Assembly: GCA_946623295.1 (NCBI GenBank) | Contig: CAMOQY010000121.1 | Coordinates: forward strand, 1-5,131 | Direction of reading: 5' to 3' | Source: an uncultured Lachnospiraceae bacterium | GTDB lineage: Bacteria; Bacillota; Clostridia; Lachnospirales; Lachnospiraceae | Length of the DNA stretch: 5,131 nt | Shown: one piece after another, positions 1 through 5,031 of the stretch | Position numbering within the stretch: position 1 is the first letter of the stretch | How the letters are laid out: each line of letters begins with the position of its first letter | Made by a program: the position numbers and the translations under genes | Notes under the pieces: generated by a model | The model's database searches: none | What the model was told of the DNA's origin: nothing | What the model saw: the letters and a program-made list of their open reading frames with translations, nothing else

Positions 1-997
1 AAAAATACTTCGAGCCGCAGCCGCGGTCCCCGGACCAGTCGTCCGTCATCGCGTCCGGAGCGGCATCCACGGGTACAAAGGCCAGCTCGTTAAGCCATCC
101 AGTGATGCGCTTTTCTTCATCTACAAAGCCGCCTGCCTCGCTGGTGCCCATGGCTATCCCGAGTACCGAACCCTCGCCGATGCTCATGGAGCCGGCAAGA
201 GCGCTGACGTCCCCGTCATTTATAACGCAGTACGGCACGTCGCGGAAGGTGTCCTGCACCGCCCTCTGATATATATTCTTTACCTTTGAATCATACAGGT
301 CGCGCGGGACTTCGCGGAAAAGGCTCGCGCTCATCGTACGGTTGTTGATATAGATCCCGGCGCTCGAAATACCCACGGCGTCTACTCTCGGCAGGTGCTC
401 CGCCGCGGACTTAAACGCGGCGACGATCCCGTTGTAGTGGTATGAGGGATCCGACTGAAGCTTCGGCGACCAAACGACCTCCTCGGAATAAACGGTCTCC
501 CCGTCTATGACCGCCGAGACCTTGCGGTCCGAGCCGCCCGCATCAAAGCCGATGCGGCAGCCCTCGATATGGCCTCCCATCGCCTTTGGAGAATCCTTGG
601 CCTGCGGAACGTTCCCGGTCAGGATCACTTCGAAAGGTCTCTCGTAGATATCGGCCATAAACTCGCAGTCAAACTGGCGCAGGCCGCTTTTGCTGTAGGC
701 ATCCTGCAGATACTTCGCTATGCCGGCGTCATCCGTGTAAACACGGAACCCGCCCTTCATCCAGAGGATCGTCTTTACTACGCGCTCTATGTAGAAAAGA
801 TCTGCCTCCTTAAACTCTTCGGTACCGTGAATAAAAGTATCGATACGCGCCATCTGACCGTCGGCACGCTCCACTGCGAGCGCCACCGGCTTTGAGGCGT
901 CCTTAAGAAACGCCCTGTTGAAAAGGCCCATCGGGATAAAGCCCGGATCAAGCTCCGGCCTGTTTTTTATTTCGATTTCTATTCCGTACAGTTTCAT
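1..997 (-). CDS. ROK-family (sugar kinase-like) protein with long N-terminal extension, incomplete at left edge
   Basis: The gene reads from ATG at 997-995 leftward without a stop to the window edge, giving 332 visible codons; the C-terminus lies outside. The ROK/ASKHA ATPase fold is recognisable from residue about 147: a phosphate-binding strand GFDAGGSDRK (150-159), a GISSAGIYIN strand (209-218), an INDGDVSALAG segment (259-269) whose D261 aligns with the ROK catalytic aspartate, and a second phosphate loop GIAMGTSEAGGFVD (280-293). WLNELAFVPVD and RGCGSKYF follow, roughly where ROK enzymes have their GH and zinc-cysteine region, but the usual cysteine cluster is not evident. Residues 1-145 precede the kinase fold and show no helix-turn-helix, so this is not a standard ROK repressor. 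The start overlaps the rhaB stop (ATGA, 997-994) with only a weak Shine-Dalgarno, suggesting translational coupling. ROK members are sugar kinases or regulators. The substrate here is unknown; a role in rhamnose or related sugar use is inferred from position. Confidence 0.82.
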   Translation of the reverse strand, partial: MKLYGIEIEIKNRPELDPGFIPMGLFNRAFLKDASKPVALAVERADGQMARIDTFIHGTEEFKEADLFYIERVVKTILWMKGGFRVYTDDAGIAKYLQDAYSKSGLRQFDCEFMADIYERPFEVILTGNVPQAKDSPKAMGGHIEGCRIGFDAGGSDRKVSAVIDGETVYSEEVVWSPKLQSDPSYHYNGIVAAFKSAAEHLPRVDAVGISSAGIYINNRTMSASLFREVPRDLYDSKVKNIYQRAVQDTFRDVPYCVINDGDVSALAGSMSIGEGSVLGIAMGTSEAGGFVDEEKRITGWLNELAFVPVDAAPDAMTDDWSGDRGCGSKYF

Positions 998-2274
998 TTT
1001 TCCATTATGTCCATTTGTATTTTAAGATTTCCGAGCGCCGTCGCCTCGATGGGAAGCGCAACGATCTCCTTGCCCGTAGTCGCCGCGGTGAGCTCGTTGA
1101 GAAACGCGTTCTTTGCCCCGCCGCCCACTATATAGAGCTTTTTGTAGCTGCATCCGACCGCTCCTTCGAGCTCGCTGATGGCCTTTGCGTAGCTTTCGGC
1201 GAGCGAGCGGTAGGCGCACCTGAAATAATCGCCGACCGAAGCCGGAGCGGCTGACGTCTTTTTGTCAAAGACCGCCTTCATGCTCTCAGGCGCAAGGAAA
1301 TCCGGTTCGTTTACATCTACCGTCCCGTCGTATGTGCTCTCTCTGGACGCCCTGACTATCTCGTCAAAGGAAAGCTCCGGCGCGATCTCCTTTTTCAGTT
1401 CGTTGACCACCCACATGCCCATGATGTTTTTCTGGTAGCGGTTATAGCCTACGCCGCCCTCGTTTGACCAGTTGGCCTGCTGGGAGGCCGCCGTAAGGAC
1501 CGGTTTTTTCGTCTTTACGCCGAGGAGCGACCAGGTGCCGCTCGATATGTAAGGCTCGTTCCCTTCCATGGGGATCCCCTCGACCGCCGAGCCTGTATCA
1601 TGCGTCGCGCACAGCACCACGTCTATTCCTTCGTAGACGCCAATCCGCGTGCCGGGCTGGACCGTATCGGTAAACATCCCGGCAGGAAGTCCGAGCCGCC
1701 TTATGATCTCCGTGTCAAAGCTGTCCGTTTCGGCGTTGATAAGGCCTGTAGTGGTCGCGTCGGTGTATTCCTTTGCTTTCGTCCCGCAGAGCCTGTACAT
1801 AAGATACTCGGGGATCATAAGGAAATCCGTAACTCCCTCGAGCCTTCCCTGCATCTTGTCCCAGTACAGCTGATATATGGTCGTGAACGGCTGGAACTGG
1901 CATCCGGTCCTGGCGTAGAGCTCAGAAAAAGGAACGAGCTCGTGGACACGCTCTATGGCCTCGGCCGTACGCTCATCGCGGTACGCGTATACGGGAAAAA
2001 CAGACTCGTCTCCGCGCATCAGCACGTAGTCCACGCCCCAGGTGTCGATTGAAAGGCTCCTGATGCCGTCAAAGCTCTTTTTGGCACGGGCTATACCGGT
2101 TTTAACGTGCTTCAGGATCTCTTCGATATCCCAGGTAGCACGTCCGTCCACGTATTTCACTCCGTTCGGAAATCTGTAGACCTCTTCCGTCTTCAGCTCG
2201 CCGTTTTCCTTCCACCCGACGATATGCCGTCCGGAAGAAGCGCCGATATCTATTGCAAGATAATACTTTGTCAT
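994..2274 (-). CDS. rhaB: Rhamnulokinase (FGGY family)
   Basis: Cytoplasmic ATP-dependent kinase that converts L-rhamnulose to L-rhamnulose 1-phosphate, the second step of L-rhamnose catabolism. The 426-residue product shows the FGGY order: N-terminal phosphate loop DIGASSGRH (9-17), the RhaB-typical IDTWGVD (76-82), CATHDTGSAV (222-231) with D226 as likely catalytic base, ISSGTWSLLG (243-252), and the C-terminal adenosine-binding YIVGGGAKN (381-389) followed by PIEATALGN (408-416). ATG at 2274 is preferred over the upstream in-frame ATG at 2304: it lies 7 nt after a GGAGG (2286-2282), and the protein then begins MTKYYLAIDIG, as family members do. It is short for the family (about 470-490 residues is usual): the stretch before the HDT motif is compact, and it ends about 10 residues after the ATALGN motif, where relatives usually carry an extra C-terminal helix. 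It lies 65 nt after the dehydrogenase and overlaps the ROK gene by four bases. Kinase family is secure; rhamnulose specificity is inferred from the IDTWGVD and HDTGSAV signatures. Confidence 0.9.
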   Translation of the reverse strand: MTKYYLAIDIGASSGRHIVGWKENGELKTEEVYRFPNGVKYVDGRATWDIEEILKHVKTGIARAKKSFDGIRSLSIDTWGVDYVLMRGDESVFPVYAYRDERTAEAIERVHELVPFSELYARTGCQFQPFTTIYQLYWDKMQGRLEGVTDFLMIPEYLMYRLCGTKAKEYTDATTTGLINAETDSFDTEIIRRLGLPAGMFTDTVQPGTRIGVYEGIDVVLCATHDTGSAVEGIPMEGNEPYISSGTWSLLGVKTKKPVLTAASQQANWSNEGGVGYNRYQKNIMGMWVVNELKKEIAPELSFDEIVRASRESTYDGTVDVNEPDFLAPESMKAVFDKKTSAAPASVGDYFRCAYRSLAESYAKAISELEGAVGCSYKKLYIVGGGAKNAFLNELTAATTGKEIVALPIEATALGNLKIQMDIMEK

Positions 2275-2281
2275 TGCTTTG

Positions 2282-2286
2282 CCTCC
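2282..2286 (-). promoter_or_regulatory. Shine-Dalgarno deciding the rhaB start
   Basis: GGAGG on the minus strand, 7 nt before ATG 2274-2272. The alternative ATG at 2304 has no comparable site and would add ten residues not expected in the family, so this site fixes the start. Confidence 0.85.
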
Positions 2287-2339
2287 ATGATCAGGGCCGT
2301 ACATCCTGCGCGGCCTTTCAAAAAAGTTCTGTCCCGGAT

Positions 2340-3509
2340 CTATTTATTCATCCAGGGATCGATAACGATCTTCATAGTGCAGCTGTAGTCCATGGAGAGC
2401 TCGATGGCCTTTTGCGCATCCTCCAGAGGGAAGCGGTGCGTGATGAGCTCTTCAAAAGGATAGAGGTCCTGATATCTCTGCGCCATGCGCATCGTGGGTC
2501 CGTAGCCTGAGATGGAATGATTGGACATTCCGAGGATACGGACATTTTTCGCGCAGATCTCGTGAGGCTTTAAGACCACGTCTCTGCCGACGTCCACGAA
2601 ATTGCCTACGATCAGGTAGGTGCCTGCCTTGCGGACCATGCGCAGACCCTCCGGGAAAGCTTCGGGCTCGCCGGCGCACTCGACTACGACGTCCGCGCCG
2701 CGGCCGCCGGTACGCTGCCTGACCAGCTCCACGCGCTCATCCTCTGTGGTATCGGCCAGGCAGAGCGTAAGGTCCGCTCCGAATTTCTTTGCGATATCGA
2801 GCCTGAACTGCGAAGTGTCGGTCATGATTATCTGATCCGCGCCGAGCATGCGGGCCTTGATCATATGCATGATGCCGAGGGGCCCCGCGCCGAGGATGAC
2901 TACGGTATCGCCAAAGGCAAAGCCCTCTCCGTCAAAGGCGTAGAGCTCCTTTGCCTTGTCAAGGCTGTATGTCACGTCGAAAAGCTCGGAAAAAACGGCG
3001 ACCTCAGGCTTCATGCCCTCGGGGACCTTGTAGAGCTTTACGCGGTCCGTGATAGCCATATACTGTGAAAAACCGCCGAAAAGGTGGGGCGCCTGCGCGC
3101 ATGAGAAGGAATTGCCGTAGGAACGGATATTATCGCACCAGGGATAATCCGGAATATGCTTGCAGAACCAGCACTCGCCGCAGGTCGTGTCGGGGCACAT
3201 GACCACCCTGTCGCCCGGGCGAAGGATATTCCCTTCAAAGTCGAGATGCCTGCTGCCCTCCTCGGTGATCTCCTCGATGATGCCTACATTTTCATGGCCC
3301 TGAATGATCGGGAAGGGAGTGGTGATCTCCTGTTTGGTGCCGGCATACTGCTTTACCTCACCCTTGTAGGTGTGCTTGTCAGTGCCGCAGATGCCTGAAA
3401 GCTCCGTGCGGATTATCGCGCCGCCCTTCGGCATCTCAGGGTAGGGAAACTCCTGGATCTCGACGGTCCTTGGGGCCGTAAGTACAGCCGCTTTAACTTT
3501 ATCTCTCAT
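2340..3509 (-). CDS. Zinc-dependent medium-chain alcohol/polyol dehydrogenase
   Basis: MDR-superfamily oxidoreductase of 389 residues that should oxidise an alcohol, or reduce an aldehyde or ketone, with NAD(H) in the cytoplasm. Visible features are the catalytic-zinc motif GICGTDKH with C41, then GHE (71-73) and a downstream SELFD with E175 in the position of a possible fourth ligand. A structural-zinc lobe has cysteines at 110, 113, 116 and 125. The Rossmann nucleotide loop GAGPLG (207-212) is followed by an acidic residue D231 at the end of the next strand, favouring NAD over NADP. The start at 3509 has GAGAGGA (3523-3517) 7 nt upstream. It is the first gene of the leftward operon, with rhaB 65 nt downstream and no terminator between them. 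Overall it resembles the threonine/sorbitol/threitol-dehydrogenase branch. Substrate is unknown: rhamnose linkage suggests L-lactaldehyde/1,2-propanediol or a sugar or polyol entering the pathway, but this is inference only. The last cysteine spacing is 8 residues rather than the common 7. Confidence 0.88.
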   Translation of the reverse strand: MRDKVKAAVLTAPRTVEIQEFPYPEMPKGGAIIRTELSGICGTDKHTYKGEVKQYAGTKQEITTPFPIIQGHENVGIIEEITEEGSRHLDFEGNILRPGDRVVMCPDTTCGECWFCKHIPDYPWCDNIRSYGNSFSCAQAPHLFGGFSQYMAITDRVKLYKVPEGMKPEVAVFSELFDVTYSLDKAKELYAFDGEGFAFGDTVVILGAGPLGIMHMIKARMLGADQIIMTDTSQFRLDIAKKFGADLTLCLADTTEDERVELVRQRTGGRGADVVVECAGEPEAFPEGLRMVRKAGTYLIVGNFVDVGRDVVLKPHEICAKNVRILGMSNHSISGYGPTMRMAQRYQDLYPFEELITHRFPLEDAQKAIELSMDYSCTMKIVIDPWMNK

Positions 3510-3516
3510 TTTTTTG

Positions 3517-3523
3517 TCCTCTC
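3517..3523 (-). promoter_or_regulatory. Shine-Dalgarno of the dehydrogenase gene
   Basis: GAGAGGA on the minus strand, 7 nt before ATG 3509, supporting that start codon. Confidence 0.75.
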
Positions 3524-3557
3524 AGAAGATATTTCTGTTTTTTGATCTCTTTATCCG

Positions 3558-3573
3558 CAGCCCGCGCGGTCTG
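3558..3573. promoter_or_regulatory. Candidate LacI-type operator in the dehydrogenase leader
   Basis: CAGCCCGCGCGGTCTG is a 16-bp inverted repeat with 14 of 16 positions symmetric (one mismatched pair) and a central CG, the hallmark of LacI/GalR-family operators. It lies about 25-40 nt downstream of the predicted transcription start of the minus-strand operon, where a bound repressor could block elongation. No other CG-centred palindrome this long was found between 3510 and 3759. It is GC-richer than many LacI-family operators, so it could be chance or an RNA hairpin. Confidence 0.4.
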
Positions 3574-3603
3574 AAAATACCACACGAAACAATCTACGCT
3601 TTT

Positions 3604-3632
3604 ATTAAAGCACATTTCCGTTCAAAATCCAA
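3604..3632 (-). promoter_or_regulatory. Predicted sigma-A promoter of the leftward (dehydrogenase-rhaB-ROK) operon
   Basis: On the minus strand, -35 TTGGAT (3632-3627) is separated by 17 nt from -10 TTTAAT (3609-3604). A TG one base upstream makes an extended -10 (TGCTTTAAT). The expected transcription start is near 3597, giving a leader of roughly 88 nt before ATG 3509. The -35 box is only a half match; spacing and extended -10 are the main support. Confidence 0.55.
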
Positions 3633-3671
3633 CGCATTTTTACGCATAATCTGTGCAAAAACATTGCATAA
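3632..3671. repeat. Phased GCAT half-sites between the divergent promoters
   Basis: ACGCAT occurs at 3632-3637 and again at 3642-3647, exactly 10 bp apart. A related TGCATAA at 3665-3671 matches CGCATAA at 3643-3649 at a 22-bp offset. Spacing near one and two helical turns would put the copies on one face of the DNA, as for a direct-repeat-binding activator. This may also be chance in a short AT-rich stretch. Confidence 0.3.
3654..3668. promoter_or_regulatory. Candidate operator overlapping the regulator's -35 box
   Basis: TGCAAAAACATTGCA is an inverted repeat with perfect 5-bp arms and a 5-bp spacer. It covers most of the -35 of the rightward promoter and sits about 22 bp upstream of the -35 of the leftward promoter, so one bound protein could affect both. 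It lacks the central CG typical of LacI-family sites, so the binding protein is uncertain. Confidence 0.35.
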
Positions 3672-3692
3672 GGCTGTGCGTTCTGATATAAA
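3664..3692 (+). promoter_or_regulatory. Predicted sigma-A promoter of the LacI-family regulator
   Basis: -35 TTGCAT (3664-3669), a 17-nt spacer, and -10 TATAAA (3687-3692) preceded by TGA to form an extended -10 (TGATATAAA). The likely start is near 3699, leaving a leader of about 60 nt. The two divergent -35 boxes are only 31 nt apart. Confidence 0.6.
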
Positions 3693-3707
3693 TAACGATA
3701 GGCGCAT

Positions 3708-3733
3708 GCCGGAACGCCGCCGGTTTGTCCGGC
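3708..3733 (+). other. Hairpin in the regulator's 5' leader
   Basis: GCCGGA (3708-3713) and TCCGGC (3728-3733) form a perfect 6-bp stem around a 14-nt loop, inside the predicted leader and 13 nt before the Shine-Dalgarno. No T-tract follows, so it is not a terminator. It could be an RNA stem affecting stability or a DNA-level inverted repeat for a protein. Confidence 0.35.
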
Positions 3734-3746
3734 AAAAACGCAGGAA

Positions 3747-3752
3747 AAGGAG
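3747..3752 (+). promoter_or_regulatory. Shine-Dalgarno deciding the regulator start
   Basis: AAGGAG is placed 7 nt before ATG 3760. It selects this start over an in-frame ATG at 3514, which would add 82 residues read through the predicted promoters. Confidence 0.85.
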
Positions 3753-3759
3753 TACGGCA

Positions 3760-4776
3760 ATGATCACAACGAGCGAGCTTGCAAGGCTGGCGGGAGTCAG
3801 TCAGTCCACGGTATCGAGAAGTCTGAGCGACCACCCTTCCATCTCATATGAGACGAAAAAGAGGATCCAGGCGCTCGCTGTGCAGTACGGCTATATCGAG
3901 CAGAAAAAGGGCCGCCGGACTTTTTATTCCGGCGAACACAGGGTCATCGGCATTCTTGTCGAGGACCGGCCGTTTTTTGACGACCTCTTTATCAACTATA
4001 CAATCGGAAAGGTCATAAGCACGGCCTCGAAAAAGAACTATTACACTATCAGGCTGCCGATCTCTTCAAATGAAAACGGCAGCATGGAGCGGCTGCGTGA
4101 TTTTCTCAAGGCGAACCTTATCGACGGCTTCATCATCATGCACAGAGTCTTTGACGATACCATCCACGCCTTTCTGAATGAAATGGGCATACCGCATGTA
4201 TATCTGCTGCACTGCTCGCGTGATTCTCTGGATGCCGTGGACATGATAGATACCGACAACTACGCGGGCGGATATCTCGGGACAAAGCACCTTATCGACC
4301 ACGGACACCGCAATATACTGACTCTCACCTGCCCGTGGAGAGAGTTTGAGGACCGTACGAACGGCTATCTTCAGGCACTGACCGACGCCGGTATCAAGCC
4401 GGAGGCGCGCTTTATCCTGAAATGCGAATGCTCTTTTGAAAGCGCTTTTAATGCGACGGTTGACAGCCTGAAGCTTTTTGATCGCGCAAGCGCGATCTAC
4501 GTTCAGAGCGATATCATGGCGACAGGCGTCATCAGCGCTCTCCGCCGGCACGGTCTGAGTATTCCCGATGATATTTCCGTAGTGGGATCCGACGGCTACG
4601 ATCTCGGAGCGATCACCGACCCGCCCTTTGACAGCGTGGCGCACCCACTGCCGGAGCTTGCCTCGCTTGCTCTCGACGCCCTCATTGAAAAGATCGGCGC
4701 CCGCCACCCTCAAAGTCCAAAGCAGATAAAGCTGCGCCCCTACGTCATAGAGCGCAGCTCGGTAAAGACCCTGTAG
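3760..4776 (+). CDS. LacI/GalR-family transcriptional regulator
   Basis: DNA-binding, sugar-responsive regulator of 338 residues, normal for the family. Residues 3-22 form the helix-turn-helix (TTSELARLAGVSQSTVSRSL, recognition helix near VSQSTVSR). The periplasmic-binding-protein-like sensor begins at about residue 62 (VIGILVED) and includes DGFIIMHR (122-129), DNYAGGYLGTKHLIDHGHRNI (166-186, a segment conserved in the family), a QSDIMATGVISALRRHG stretch (249-265) and ISVVGSDGYD (272-281), ending with LRPYVIERSS (325-334). The hinge, usually containing an N-x-x-A-R-x-L-type helix, instead reads IEQKKGRRTFYSG (46-58). The open frame extends upstream to 3514, but ATG 3760 has a strong Shine-Dalgarno and puts the HTH at the N-terminus. 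It is divergent from the dehydrogenase-rhaB-ROK operon and so its likely regulator; autoregulation is plausible from the shared 250-nt region. The effector is unknown, with a rhamnose-pathway sugar the natural guess. Confidence 0.92.
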   Translation: MITTSELARLAGVSQSTVSRSLSDHPSISYETKKRIQALAVQYGYIEQKKGRRTFYSGEHRVIGILVEDRPFFDDLFINYTIGKVISTASKKNYYTIRLPISSNENGSMERLRDFLKANLIDGFIIMHRVFDDTIHAFLNEMGIPHVYLLHCSRDSLDAVDMIDTDNYAGGYLGTKHLIDHGHRNILTLTCPWREFEDRTNGYLQALTDAGIKPEARFILKCECSFESAFNATVDSLKLFDRASAIYVQSDIMATGVISALRRHGLSIPDDISVVGSDGYDLGAITDPPFDSVAHPLPELASLALDALIEKIGARHPQSPKQIKLRPYVIERSSVKTL

Positions 4777-4805
4777 GCGCCGCTGCGCCGCGTCTGTGCT
4801 CGCTT

Positions 4806-4858
4806 GCGCTGCCCTGCCTGCCGCGCTGCCCTGTTCTGTTGCGCTGCCCTGTTCTTCC
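4806..4858. repeat. Three-copy tandem repeat with 17-18 nt unit
   Basis: Units at 4806-4822, 4823-4840 and 4841-4858 each begin GCGCTGCCCTG. Units 2 and 3 share GCGCTGCCCTGTTCT and differ only in the last three bases; unit 1 is 17 nt and diverges after the first 11. It lies in the left GC-rich arm and accounts for most of that arm's extra length. Confidence 0.75.
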
Positions 4859-4914
4859 GCCGCCACGCCCACCGCGCTTTTGCCGCGTGGAAGCGCGAGC
4901 CTTTAGTGCGCGAA

Positions 4915-4927
4915 ATCTGATGCAGAT
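4915..4927. repeat. Left outer palindromic 13-mer of the terminator element
   Basis: ATCTGATGCAGAT is itself an inverted repeat (ATCTG/CAGAT). It also matches the reverse complement of the right-hand 13-mer at 4998-5010 at 12 of 13 positions, so the pair closes the long hairpin. The arrangement resembles the ends of a small palindromic element. Confidence 0.55.
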
Positions 4928-4932
4928 ATAAT

Positions 4933-4992
4933 AAAAAACCGTTGCTTACTGCAGACACAAGCGTGTGGGAGCAGTAAAGCAACGGGTTTTTT
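4933..4992 (+). terminator. Rho-independent terminator, probably bidirectional
   Basis: The stem CCGTTGCTTACTGC (4939-4952) pairs with 4971-4986 (GCAGTAAAGCAACGGG) with two single-base bulges. It is preceded by A6 (4933-4938) and followed by T6 (4987-4992). The 18-nt loop contains a small inner hairpin, ACAC/GTGT around AAGC. In the plus direction it ends the regulator transcript about 160 nt after its stop. The symmetric A-tract means it would also work on leftward transcripts from beyond the right edge. Confidence 0.9.
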
Positions 4993-4997
4993 ATTTG

Positions 4998-5010
4998 ATC
5001 TGCAGCAGAT
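4998..5010. repeat. Right outer palindromic 13-mer of the terminator element
   Basis: ATCTGCAGCAGAT, an inverted repeat with ATCTG/CAGAT arms, is the counterpart of 4915-4927. Both 13-mers lie just outside the A/T tracts of the terminator. Confidence 0.55.
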
Positions 5011-5031
5011 GAGCAAGTCACTCGCGGCGAG

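Noticed and set aside
569..895. Plus-strand open frame of 108 codons
   Set aside because: It lies antisense within the ROK gene, whose minus-strand frame has clear family motifs; no ribosome binding site is evident.
1600..2052. Plus-strand open frame of 150 codons
   Set aside because: Antisense shadow of rhaB, with composition typical of an overlapping non-coding frame and no recognisable motif.
3654..3668. CcpA catabolite-repression (cre) site
   Set aside because: The inverted repeat lacks the central CG and conserved flanking bases of the cre consensus; no better match was seen in the divergent region.
3514..3759. N-terminal extension of the LacI-family protein from ATG 3514
   Set aside because: It would run through the predicted divergent promoters and place the helix-turn-helix about 85 residues in; ATG 3760 has a strong AAGGAG and gives a standard protein.
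4066..4872. Minus-strand open frame of 268 codons
   Set aside because: Long but antisense to the well-supported LacI-family gene. Its N-terminal part reads the GC-rich tandem repeat as Ala/Gln/Gly-rich low complexity, and no Shine-Dalgarno or family motif is visible.
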